Positions 39,593 through 48,109 of a DNA stretch of 64,000 nt are shown here, piece by piece. A program made the translations under genes and the position numbers. Below the pieces are notes generated by a model. It was not told where the DNA came from and searched no databases. It saw only the letters and a program-made list of their open reading frames with translations. The stretch comes from Candidatus Cloacimonadota bacterium (GTDB taxonomy: Bacteria; Cloacimonadota; Cloacimonadia; Cloacimonadales; TCS61), in assembly GCA_021734835.1 (NCBI GenBank), contig JAIPIH010000005.1, forward strand, positions 1 to 64,000. The letters run 5' to 3'. How positions within the stretch are numbered: position 1 is the first letter of the stretch; the number at the start of each line of letters is the position of its first letter.

Positions 39593-40762
39593 ATGAATAT
39601 TAAGGGATTAACTGAATTTTTAGATTCTGAGGATAACAGACAATTTTTCAAAATCTTACAGGGATTAGATGAAATATCGATCAACAAAATTCAAAATTTA
39701 GAATCAGCCAATCCGGATAAACCGATCAAAGAACTTCTAAGTCAAATACAATTGCAAAAAGAGAATATTAAAAAGATCCCATCAGCTAATAATTTACTCT
39801 TATCAAGAAAAGGTGCACAACAAGCAAGTTCCCAGCAGCTGGCGAAATACCACGCAGATAAATTCCAAAAATTTGATATCATTGCTGATCTCTGTTGCGG
39901 GATTGGTATTGATCTAATTAATTTAGCTCAAAACAAAAAACAGGTTTATGCGGTTGAATTGGATAAAGACACTTTACAAATCGCTAAATACAACTGTAAC
40001 AAATTGAAGAATATCAAATTTATTAATAGAAGAGCTGAAGAATTTGCCGATGTTGTGGATGCGATCTTTATCGATCCGGACAGACGGTCAGGGAAAACAC
40101 GCAAAATAGCTCCTGAAAAGTATTCTCCACCGTTATCTTCAGTTATTAAGCTGAGATATGTTTGTCCTGATATTGCTGTTAAGCTGTCTCCTGCACATGA
40201 TTATCACAAACTTAAGTTACCACAAGATTCAACTTTAGAATTTGTATCGGAATCCGGAAATTTGAAAGAAATCCTGCTTTGTATGGGAAAATTAGCAACA
40301 AAAAACTGCCAAATTAAAGCCGTCCTTTTGCCATCACTTCTAACAATCCATGAATCAAGACCGCATCTAGATGTTAGCGAAATTAAAAACTATTTGTACG
40401 AACCTGATGCTGCTATTATCAGAGCCGGTTTAGTAAAAGAACTTGGAAATATGATAGGATATCAGCTTATCGATAAAAAAATTGCCTTATTGACAGGATC
40501 AAAAATGATCCTTAATGAATTTGGAAAGACATATAATGTTAAACAAATAATGCCATTTAATTTGAAATCTGCCCGGAAATATCTCCGAGAGCATTCTATT
40601 GGTAACTTGATAATTAAAACACGCGGGTTCCCTGAAAAAGAAGAAAAATTCCGGAAGAAGTTTAAACTTAACGGCACTAATTCTGTTATTATGTTCATTA
40701 TTCGAAGAGGAAAAGGTCACTTGATCATTTTTGCACTGCTTCAGAATAAAACACTTGCCTGA
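39593..40762 (+). CDS. SAM-dependent methyltransferase with THUMP-like domain
   Basis: Class I methyltransferase of 389 aa. The SAM site is IIADLCCGIGIDLINLAQ with acidic VYAVELDKD, followed by AIFIDPDRRSGKTRK, a DPxR motif as in related RNA/DNA methyltransferases. The C-terminal part (about 290-375) resembles the THUMP-like domain seen with this group. An N-terminal helical region precedes the Rossmann core. The substrate is unknown, with rRNA or tRNA plausible. There is no SD upstream. Confidence 0.85.
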   Translation: MNIKGLTEFLDSEDNRQFFKILQGLDEISINKIQNLESANPDKPIKELLSQIQLQKENIKKIPSANNLLLSRKGAQQASSQQLAKYHADKFQKFDIIADLCCGIGIDLINLAQNKKQVYAVELDKDTLQIAKYNCNKLKNIKFINRRAEEFADVVDAIFIDPDRRSGKTRKIAPEKYSPPLSSVIKLRYVCPDIAVKLSPAHDYHKLKLPQDSTLEFVSESGNLKEILLCMGKLATKNCQIKAVLLPSLLTIHESRPHLDVSEIKNYLYEPDAAIIRAGLVKELGNMIGYQLIDKKIALLTGSKMILNEFGKTYNVKQIMPFNLKSARKYLREHSIGNLIIKTRGFPEKEEKFRKKFKLNGTNSVIMFIIRRGKGHLIIFALLQNKTLA

Positions 40763-40806
40763 ATTAACATAAATAGGAAAGTGTAAAAAAAGACAAGGAA
40801 GGATAA

Positions 40807-41019
40807 ATGAAGGGAAAAGTTAAATGGTTCGATGAAGGTAAAGGATACGGATTCATACTCTCAGATGAAGGGAAGGAATTTTTTGTTCACTGGAAATCAA
40901 TTGTTACCGTCTCTGAATTGGGTAGGAAGACACTTGTTCCTGACGAAGATGTGGAATTCGATACAATTGAAACAGACAGAGGGATACAAGCAATTAATGT
41001 GATCAGGTTGAATCCCTGA
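40807..41019 (+). CDS. cold-shock domain protein
   Basis: A 70-aa single OB-fold RNA chaperone with KGKVKWFDEGKGYGFI (RNP1 KGYGFI) and FFVHW (variant RNP2; the usual form is VFVHxS). The C-terminal half (DEDVEFDTIETDRGIQAINV) is as in Csp proteins. GGAAGGA SD 6 bases before ATG, and its own terminator. It is likely constitutive or cold-induced; the short upstream region shows no long 5' leader. Confidence 0.93.
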   Translation: MKGKVKWFDEGKGYGFILSDEGKEFFVHWKSIVTVSELGRKTLVPDEDVEFDTIETDRGIQAINVIRLNP

Positions 41020-41037
41020 TAAGCAATAGAACTTTTT

Positions 41038-41062
41038 GCGGCGTTCTGACGTCGCTTTTTTT
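41038..41062 (+). terminator. csp terminator abutting the ygiQ start
   Basis: GCGGCG-TTCTGA-CGTCGC (one G-U) followed by seven T, whose last T is directly followed by ATG 41063. Confidence 0.8.
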
Positions 41063-42802
41063 ATGAGCAATTTTTTACCCGTAACTAAAAAGGACTTAGA
41101 AAAAAGAGGTTGGAAACAACTCGATATCATCGTCGTTACAGGAGATGCTTATGTTGATCATCCTAGTTTTGGTCCTGCTATCATCGCCAGAACGCTGGAA
41201 GCAGAGGGGTATAAAGTAGGTATTATTTCGCAACCGGATTGGAAAAGTGATACCGACTTTAAAAAACTTGGTCGTCCCGAGCTATTTTTTGGTGTATCCT
41301 CCGGTAATATGGACTCGATGGTAAATCATTATACTGCAAGACGTAAGATCAGAACAAATGATGCTTATTCTCCCGGAGGGAAAAGCGGTTTTAGGCCAAA
41401 TCGAGCGACTATAGTTTACACCCAAAAACTAAGATCTATTTTTAAGGGTACTCCGGTTATTTTAGGTGGTATCGAAGCCAGTATGCGCCGGATTCCGCAT
41501 TTCGATTATTGGAGCAATAAACTAAGAAATTCCATCATCTTCGATTCCAGAGCTGATATTCTGGTTTACGGGATGGGAGAAAGAACTATAAAAACCATAG
41601 CGTCAAGACTGAAAAAAGGTGAAGAGATAAATACTATGCATGATATTCCGGGAACGGTAGTCATGGGTGATGAGCTAGAGAATGCTGTAACTTTACCGGA
41701 ATTCACCACTGAGTTTTCCGAACAGGATTTTTTTAATATGCATAAAATATTCCGGGAAAATTTTCAGGATAAAGTACTCATTCAAAAATTTGAGAAAAAA
41801 TATTTGATTCACAATCCACCGGCAAAACCGTTAACTACTCAGGAACTTGATACAGTATATAATATCAAATTCACACGCAAGCAGCATCCGGATTATAATG
41901 GTAAGGCAATCCCGGCTTTTGAACAGATAAAAAATTCCATTACAGTCCACCGCGGTTGTTTTGGCGGCTGCAGTTTTTGTGCAATTGGATCTCATCAGGG
42001 GAAGACAATACGTTCAAGAAGTATTAATTCAATAATCAAAGAAATTGAAAACATTTCTTCAGATAAAAGTTTCAGAGGAACGATTAGTGACATTGGTGGT
42101 CCTTCGGCAAATATGTATGGAATGAACTGTCGCCTGGAGATTAGTGAAACTTGTAAAAGAACTTCTTGTCTTTATCCCGTTATCTGCCCTCAACTTGATA
42201 CATCTCATATTGAGCAGAAAAAACTATTGAAAGAAATTAGAGCATCTGCAAAAGTAAAACACGCTTTTATCTCCTCAGGTATAAGATTTGATCTGGCACT
42301 AAAAGACGTTGATTATATAGAGATCGTTGCTAAATATCATACCAGCGGACTGCTCAAGCTTGCTCCTGAACATCTTAGTGACGAAGTTCTAAAACTGATG
42401 CATAAACCTTCATTTGCCCTTTATGAACAGTTTCATGAAATCTTTAGTGAATACTGCCAAAAACTGGGAAAGAAGCAGTTCATAGTTCCTTATATCATTG
42501 TAGGACATCCAGGGTCCAATCTAAAAGATACAATTCAACTGGCCGTGTATCTTAAAAAGCAGGATATTAAATTAAAACAGATCCAACAATTTACACCTAC
42601 TCCAATGACGGAAAGTACATTAATGTATTATGTCGAAAGTGATCTGAACGGGCAGAATATCTATGTTCCCAAAGGTAGAGAAGTCAGGCTGCAGAAGGCA
42701 CTTGTTCAATGGTTTGTCCCACAAAACAAAAAACTTATCTTCGAAGCGTTAAATAAGTCTGGCAGAAAAGATCTTATTGGCTTTTTCCTTAATAAAAATT
42801 AA
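41063..42802 (+). CDS. ygiQ: YgiQ family radical SAM protein
   Basis: Large radical SAM protein of unknown reaction. The N-terminus LPVTKKDLEKRGWKQLDIIVVTGDAYVDHPSFGP is diagnostic, the cluster is CFGGCSFCAIGSHQG (CxxxCxxC), and the C-terminal PTPMTESTLMYY is also conserved. The track starts at TTG 41036 inside the csp terminator; ATG 41063 matches family starts and gives 579 aa. There is no SD: the terminator T-run touches the ATG. It is probably expressed by readthrough or from a leaderless transcript. Confidence 0.93.
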   Translation: MSNFLPVTKKDLEKRGWKQLDIIVVTGDAYVDHPSFGPAIIARTLEAEGYKVGIISQPDWKSDTDFKKLGRPELFFGVSSGNMDSMVNHYTARRKIRTNDAYSPGGKSGFRPNRATIVYTQKLRSIFKGTPVILGGIEASMRRIPHFDYWSNKLRNSIIFDSRADILVYGMGERTIKTIASRLKKGEEINTMHDIPGTVVMGDELENAVTLPEFTTEFSEQDFFNMHKIFRENFQDKVLIQKFEKKYLIHNPPAKPLTTQELDTVYNIKFTRKQHPDYNGKAIPAFEQIKNSITVHRGCFGGCSFCAIGSHQGKTIRSRSINSIIKEIENISSDKSFRGTISDIGGPSANMYGMNCRLEISETCKRTSCLYPVICPQLDTSHIEQKKLLKEIRASAKVKHAFISSGIRFDLALKDVDYIEIVAKYHTSGLLKLAPEHLSDEVLKLMHKPSFALYEQFHEIFSEYCQKLGKKQFIVPYIIVGHPGSNLKDTIQLAVYLKKQDIKLKQIQQFTPTPMTESTLMYYVESDLNGQNIYVPKGREVRLQKALVQWFVPQNKKLIFEALNKSGRKDLIGFFLNKN

Positions 42803-42930
42803 ATTAGTTTCTTCGATTCATCGACTGCTTGTTCAGATCAAAGTAGGTTATTAGAGTGATTTAAAAAAAACTTGCCTATAATCTCAGAATAATAATTTTA
42901 ACACAAAAATATATCATTGGAGGCGGAAAA

Positions 42931-44010
42931 ATGAGAGTTCATAATTTTAGTGCAGGTCCGGCTGTATTACCGGAACAAGTATTAAAAGAAGTTCAAGAGA
43001 ATTTAGTGGATTTCAAAGGAAATGGTCTTTCAGTAATGGAGATGAGTCATCGCTCAAGTCAATATATCGAGATAATAGAAAGCGCTCGTGCAAGGATACT
43101 TAAGATAATGGGACTGGGAGATGATTATGTTGCTTTATTCCTACAGGGCGGTGCCAGCACCCAGTTCTTTATGATCCCGTTGAATTTTTGCGATGACAAG
43201 AAAGTAGCAAACTACATTGATACAGGAGCTTGGAGTACTAAAGCAATAAAAGAAGCAAAAATATTAGGCAAGAATTTACATATCGCAGCTACATCTCAGG
43301 ATAAAGAATTTACCTATATTCCCAAAACCTGGCAACTTTCTGATAATCCTGCTTATTTGCATATTACGACAAATAATACAATTCGCGGTACAGAATGGAA
43401 GATTGATCCTGATGTTCCGTCTGATGTTCCACTTATTGCAGATATGAGTTCAAATTTCCTGAGCCGACCTCTCGAATTCAGTAAATATGATCTGATCTAC
43501 GGCGGAGCACAAAAAAATATTGGACCAGCAGGTGTTACTTTTGTAATAATTAAAAAGGCAATGTTGGATAAAATAAATCCGAACCTCCCAACTATGATGA
43601 ATTATAATACCCACGTAAGCAAAGATTCTATGTTCAATACGCCACCGACATTTTCAATTTATGTTTTAGGTGAAGTATTAAAGTGGATTGAAGGCAATGG
43701 CGGACTACCAGGAATGCAAAAGATAAATGAGGAAAAGGCTGACTCTATCTATGATGTTATAGATGATTCAGATTTTTATCGTGGTACTGTGGTAAAAGAA
43801 GACAGATCTTTCATGAATATTCCATTTAGATTACCTACAGAAGAATTGGAAAAGAAATTTGTATCAGAAGCAATCACAAATAAGATGTTCAATCTCAAAG
43901 GACATAGAAGTGTTGGCGGCTGTAGAGCATCTGTTTATAATTCACTTCCCATGAGTTCAGCAAGAGCTCTAGCTAAATTTATGATTGATTTTGAAAAGGC
44001 AAATAAGTAA
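42931..44010 (+). CDS. serC: phosphoserine aminotransferase
   Basis: Converts 3-phosphohydroxypyruvate and glutamate to phosphoserine in serine synthesis. It is full length (359 aa), with VHNFSAGPAVLPEQVL, SVMEMSHRSSQY, LFLQGGASTQFFMIP, the PLP lysine in YGGAQKNIGPAGVT, and the C-terminal GHRSVGGCRASVYNSLP. GGAGG precedes ATG. A TATAAT lies at 42877 but without a clear -35. Its product feeds GlyA in this same window. Confidence 0.96.
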   Translation: MRVHNFSAGPAVLPEQVLKEVQENLVDFKGNGLSVMEMSHRSSQYIEIIESARARILKIMGLGDDYVALFLQGGASTQFFMIPLNFCDDKKVANYIDTGAWSTKAIKEAKILGKNLHIAATSQDKEFTYIPKTWQLSDNPAYLHITTNNTIRGTEWKIDPDVPSDVPLIADMSSNFLSRPLEFSKYDLIYGGAQKNIGPAGVTFVIIKKAMLDKINPNLPTMMNYNTHVSKDSMFNTPPTFSIYVLGEVLKWIEGNGGLPGMQKINEEKADSIYDVIDDSDFYRGTVVKEDRSFMNIPFRLPTEELEKKFVSEAITNKMFNLKGHRSVGGCRASVYNSLPMSSARALAKFMIDFEKANK

Positions 44011-44027
44011 GCAAACCAATTAATCTA

Positions 44028-44060
44028 TGCGGGTTTCCCCGACTGTACGGGGATCCCGTA
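44028..44060 (+). terminator. hairpin between serC and the Gx transporter
   Basis: CGGGTTTCCCCG/CGGGGATCCCG forms a strong, slightly bulged stem with a 6-base loop, ending 7 bases before ATG 44068. There is no T-run, so it may be a poor terminator or an RNA element controlling the next start. Confidence 0.5.
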
Positions 44061-44067
44061 TTATCTT

Positions 44068-44616
44068 ATGAAAGTAGAAACAACTTTAAAAAACAATTTC
44101 GATTTCTCTAATTTGAGGCTGATCCACCTTGCTTTTTTCACAGCTCTTGCTATCGCTTTATATGTTGTTGAAAGTTTCATTCCCAGACCATTCCCATTTA
44201 TTAAACTTGGGCTTGCAAACTTGGTTGTTCTTTTACTTTTAGTTAATGACTATCGCAGATTTGCCTTGATTGTTATCCTTGGTAAAACAGTTATTGGCGG
44301 TTTTTTTTCTGGATTGCTCTTCAGTCCGACCACCCTTCTTTCACTAGGAGGAAGCTTAATCTCATTTTGTGTTATGGTATTTATTATTAAATCCAGAATT
44401 CCATTCAGTATCATTGGAATAAGTGTGTTAGGAGCTGTATCACATAACATCACTCAAATAGTTATTGTACGCTTTGTATTAATCAAAGAAAATACAATAT
44501 TTTGTTTGACGCCGCTGCTAATCATATTGGGAATAGTAACTGGTATTATAATAGGGTATCTGGCAAAAATATTCATGGGAAGGCTCAATGGAGAACATGA
44601 AAAAAGAAGTTCTTAA
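44068..44616 (+). CDS. Gx transporter family protein (Hpre_diP_synt_I)
   Basis: A 182-aa membrane protein with five to six helices, matching the family once called heptaprenyl diphosphate synthase component I and now considered ECF-like transporter S components. Blocks include LAFFTALAIALYVVESFIPRPFPFIKLGLANLVVLL and GAVSHNITQIVIV. The substrate is unknown. There is no SD; a hairpin sits just upstream. It overlaps the class A PBP gene by 29 bases, so the two are co-translated. Confidence 0.82.
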   Translation: MKVETTLKNNFDFSNLRLIHLAFFTALAIALYVVESFIPRPFPFIKLGLANLVVLLLLVNDYRRFALIVILGKTVIGGFFSGLLFSPTTLLSLGGSLISFCVMVFIIKSRIPFSIIGISVLGAVSHNITQIVIVRFVLIKENTIFCLTPLLIILGIVTGIIIGYLAKIFMGRLNGEHEKRSS

Positions 44617-46987
44617 ATATTTATTTATCATCATCGCAATTGTTGTATTTTTTTCTGGTATTGGCTTTGGGCTTTTCTATTATTTCAGCAGGGAACTCCC
44701 GCCGCTTTCGGAATTACAAAGTTATGAAATGAAAGTAGGATCAGAAATTTATGACCGTAACGATAATTTAATTCATATTTTCTACATTGAAAAGAGACAG
44801 TTAACGCAATTAAGTGAATTACCCGAATATCTTACTCAAGGTATAATTGCCGTTGAAGATAAAAATTTTTACAACCATTGGGGTATGGATCAGTTAGGCT
44901 TGATCCGAGCTATTATAATCGATATTAGTAAAGGAGATTTTTCCCAAGGAGCAAGTACTATTACGCAGCAGCTTGCCCGCAATATGTTCCTTTCACTTGA
45001 TAAACAAATACCGCGCAAGATCAAAGAATTGATCCTTGCAATAAGAATTGAGAGCAACTTTTCAAAAGATGAGATTCTGGAAATGTATCTTAATAAATCT
45101 CCCTTTGGACCGGGATTATACGGTATTGAAGTTGGAGCAAAAAAATATTTTGGAATTGAAGCTAAAGACCTCTCTATCCCGCAAGCTGCACTTTTGATCG
45201 GAATGCCTCAACTCCCCAGTGCTTATTATCCAATCCGCTTTCCAGAAAGAGCATTAAAAAGAAGAAATATTGTCCTGAGACGTATGTTGGAAGAAAATGT
45301 GATCACGAAAGAACAATTTGTTTCTGCTCTGGAAACTGAACTGGAACTTTTTGAACCAACCGGAAATTTTGGAGCGAAAGATTACTTTATAGAATTCATT
45401 CGGAGAAGACTGGAAAATGAGTTCGGAACAACTCAGTTATTTACAGGTGGGATGAAGATTTATACTACTCTGGATATGGATTTGCAGGAGTATGCAGATT
45501 CAGTACTGAACATGAATTTAAGGAAATTTGAAAATAAAAATAACTATGAATTCAAATACGATGATTTCCCAGCAGATACAATAAATATAGTAACACCTTA
45601 TGTTCAGGGCGCTGTATTCTCAGTAGAACCTGAAACTGGATATGTGAGAGTTATGATAGGAGGTAGAAATTTCAATCATAGTAAATTGAACCGAGTAATG
45701 CAATCTATCAGGCAACCGGGATCATCTTTCAAACCAATACTTTACAGTACAGCTTTGGTTAATGGTTATACAGCAGCTACGATAATAAAAGATGAGCCAT
45801 TCTCATTTATACAGAATGATACTTTATTTTGGTCTCCGAAAAATTACTCTAATAAAAATTTTGGTTATACAAGATTGCGGACAGGATTAAAGAGATCGAG
45901 AAATGTATATGCAGCAAAAACTATTTATGATGTCGATCCCAGAAAAGTTGTAGAATATGCAGAACGATTTGGAATCACTACTCCAATTTATCCCTACTAC
46001 ACTCTGGCTGTTGGCAGTATGGAAGTTAAACCATTTGAATTGATAACTGCCTATACAACCTTTCCAAATGGGGGAGAGCGCGTTAAACCGATATATATCA
46101 GAAGAGTTGAAGATAAGCATGGGAAGATCCTGAAATCTAATGAACCAGAAAAAATTAGAGTGATAAATGAGCAGGTTGCTTACGTTATGGCAGATCTGAT
46201 GCAATCAGTTTGTGAAACAGGAACCGGTGTAGGAATACGCTGGCAATCGGGATATCAAACCTTGGGATCTATCAGCTACAAATGGAATGCAGCCGGTAAA
46301 ACAGGGACAACCGATGATTTCCGAGATGCCTGGTTTATAGGTTATAATAAAAAACTTGTTACTGGAATCTGGGTAGGATTTGACGACAACTCCACCTTGG
46401 GAAAAGGTCAATCCGGAGCAACCGCTGCACTTCCTTCCTGGCCTTATATCATGAAAAAAGCTGTTTATCTGGATTCACCGGTGAATAGCAAAGGATATCC
46501 AATTGTGAATGGTAAGGAATTGCAGTTCACAAAACCTGCTGATATTGTTACAGTAGAAATTTCAAAAGAAACAGGATTGCTCCCAAAAAGTGATTATGAA
46601 GAGACTATGCAGGAAATATTTATTACTGGGACTGAGCCTACTCCACTTAGTGATAGTTTGAACTACAATTTTTATCCGACTTTTTACCGTGAACACGATA
46701 AGGATTCACTGGTAGTAGATCTGGGCGGCCCTGCTTATGTTTGGCCAGATTCTATCATTTTAGAACCAACTTATCCTGATACGACCAGACCAGATCATAT
46801 GGTTATGGCGCCGCGTCATGAACCTGATCCGATAGACATGAGAGGTGCTTTGATAATTCAAAACAAGAAAATTGTTAACAGACCAGATAGCCTTTTATGG
46901 AAAGGACCTATATGGCTCAAAAATCAACCTGATTCCCTCGATGCGATAGATAAGCTAATGGACTCTTTGATCAAGGATAGAAGGTGA
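44588..46987 (+). CDS. class A penicillin-binding protein (PBP1A family)
   Basis: Bifunctional peptidoglycan synthase anchored by one N-terminal helix. The GT51 part has AVEDKNFYNHWGMD (catalytic Glu) and QGASTITQQLARNMFLS; the transpeptidase has SxxK in RQPGSSFKP, SxN in KRSRNVYA and KTGTT. Its 799 aa are typical, with an acidic/Pro-rich C-terminal tail (about 700-799). GGAAGG lies 4 bases before ATG 44588; ATG 44597 is an alternative. Its GTGA overlap couples it to the GT2 gene. Confidence 0.95.
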   Translation: MENMKKEVLKYLFIIIAIVVFFSGIGFGLFYYFSRELPPLSELQSYEMKVGSEIYDRNDNLIHIFYIEKRQLTQLSELPEYLTQGIIAVEDKNFYNHWGMDQLGLIRAIIIDISKGDFSQGASTITQQLARNMFLSLDKQIPRKIKELILAIRIESNFSKDEILEMYLNKSPFGPGLYGIEVGAKKYFGIEAKDLSIPQAALLIGMPQLPSAYYPIRFPERALKRRNIVLRRMLEENVITKEQFVSALETELELFEPTGNFGAKDYFIEFIRRRLENEFGTTQLFTGGMKIYTTLDMDLQEYADSVLNMNLRKFENKNNYEFKYDDFPADTINIVTPYVQGAVFSVEPETGYVRVMIGGRNFNHSKLNRVMQSIRQPGSSFKPILYSTALVNGYTAATIIKDEPFSFIQNDTLFWSPKNYSNKNFGYTRLRTGLKRSRNVYAAKTIYDVDPRKVVEYAERFGITTPIYPYYTLAVGSMEVKPFELITAYTTFPNGGERVKPIYIRRVEDKHGKILKSNEPEKIRVINEQVAYVMADLMQSVCETGTGVGIRWQSGYQTLGSISYKWNAAGKTGTTDDFRDAWFIGYNKKLVTGIWVGFDDNSTLGKGQSGATAALPSWPYIMKKAVYLDSPVNSKGYPIVNGKELQFTKPADIVTVEISKETGLLPKSDYEETMQEIFITGTEPTPLSDSLNYNFYPTFYREHDKDSLVVDLGGPAYVWPDSIILEPTYPDTTRPDHMVMAPRHEPDPIDMRGALIIQNKKIVNRPDSLLWKGPIWLKNQPDSLDAIDKLMDSLIKDRR

Positions 46988-48096
46988 TTATTCAGCTTTT
47001 ATCCATTTTAACCGTTATTTCTCTGATCATTTACCTGTATTATATGATTTTGTTTTACTTAGGATTAAAAAACAGAAAGACAGAATTTAATCATTCCAAA
47101 CCTTACGTTTCAGTGATCATAGCAGCAAGGAATGAAGCGAAAAATATCAGTTACCTGTTGACATCATTAGCAAATCAAACTTACCCAGCTGAAAAATATG
47201 AAGTGATCATTGCCGATGACAATTCACAAGATGAAACTCAAACTATTGTACAACAATACTGCGATAAATGGAAGAATTTTAAGTTAGTGAATGTAATTGG
47301 AAGAGATAAAGTTATCTCTCCTAAAAAAAATGCGTTATCTCAGGCAATTGAAAAAGCTAAAGGCGATATTGTCCTTTCTACTGATGCTGATTGTCTGGTT
47401 GGTAAATATTGGATAGAATCGATGATCGCCAGTTTTGATGAAAATGATATGATGATAGGATTTTCCAGAACTAAACTGAAAGACTGGAAAAAAACAAATT
47501 TGACCAAGAAGTTCGAGCACTTTGATTTCCTTGCCATGTTCTTTGCTGCGGCAGGCGCTATAACTTCTGGGAAATATTTTTCCTGCTCAGGTCAAAACAT
47601 AGCCTACCGTAAACAATCCTTCCAAAAAGTGGGAGGCTTTGAAAAAATAAAGCATCTCATCTCAGGTGATGATGTTAACTTGATGCAGTTATTTAGAAAA
47701 ATGAATATGAAGGTCATGTTTGCTTTTACTAATCATAGTTACGTTTACACTCAGCCTGTAAAGGATCTTTACACCTTACTGAGTCAACGCAGCAGATGGT
47801 CATCAAACAGCAAGTGGCAAATTATTTTGAATCCGGAGTTCTTTCTCTATCTTTTGAGTGTGTTTTTTATCACATTTTTACCTTTTATCCTGCTGTTTGT
47901 ATTTTGGCAGTTGGCTCTAGGGGTTCTGTTATTAAAGATCAGTTCTGAATTGCTCTTTTTAAGATATGGGTTGGATGTTTTTAGCGAAGATAAAAATAAG
48001 TTGATGTTTTATCCTACCTGGTTTATTTTGCAACCATTATACATTGTCACTGTTGCAATTATGGGTGGATTGAATATTTTCACTTGGAAGAAGTAA
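46984..48096 (+). CDS. membrane glycosyltransferase family 2
   Basis: A processive-type GT2 of 370 aa with an N-terminal helix and two to three C-terminal helices. The GT-A core has SVIIAARNEAKNISYLL, EVIIADDNSQDET, STDADC and the acceptor motif QRSRW. GTG start overlaps the PBP stop (GTGA). The product is unknown; it lies between the PBP and a secreted transglutaminase-like protein, suggesting an envelope polymer or lipid-linked glycan. Confidence 0.88.
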   Translation: MIIQLLSILTVISLIIYLYYMILFYLGLKNRKTEFNHSKPYVSVIIAARNEAKNISYLLTSLANQTYPAEKYEVIIADDNSQDETQTIVQQYCDKWKNFKLVNVIGRDKVISPKKNALSQAIEKAKGDIVLSTDADCLVGKYWIESMIASFDENDMMIGFSRTKLKDWKKTNLTKKFEHFDFLAMFFAAAGAITSGKYFSCSGQNIAYRKQSFQKVGGFEKIKHLISGDDVNLMQLFRKMNMKVMFAFTNHSYVYTQPVKDLYTLLSQRSRWSSNSKWQIILNPEFFLYLLSVFFITFLPFILLFVFWQLALGVLLLKISSELLFLRYGLDVFSEDKNKLMFYPTWFILQPLYIVTVAIMGGLNIFTWKK

Positions 48097-48109
48097 TATG
48101 GAGGTTATA

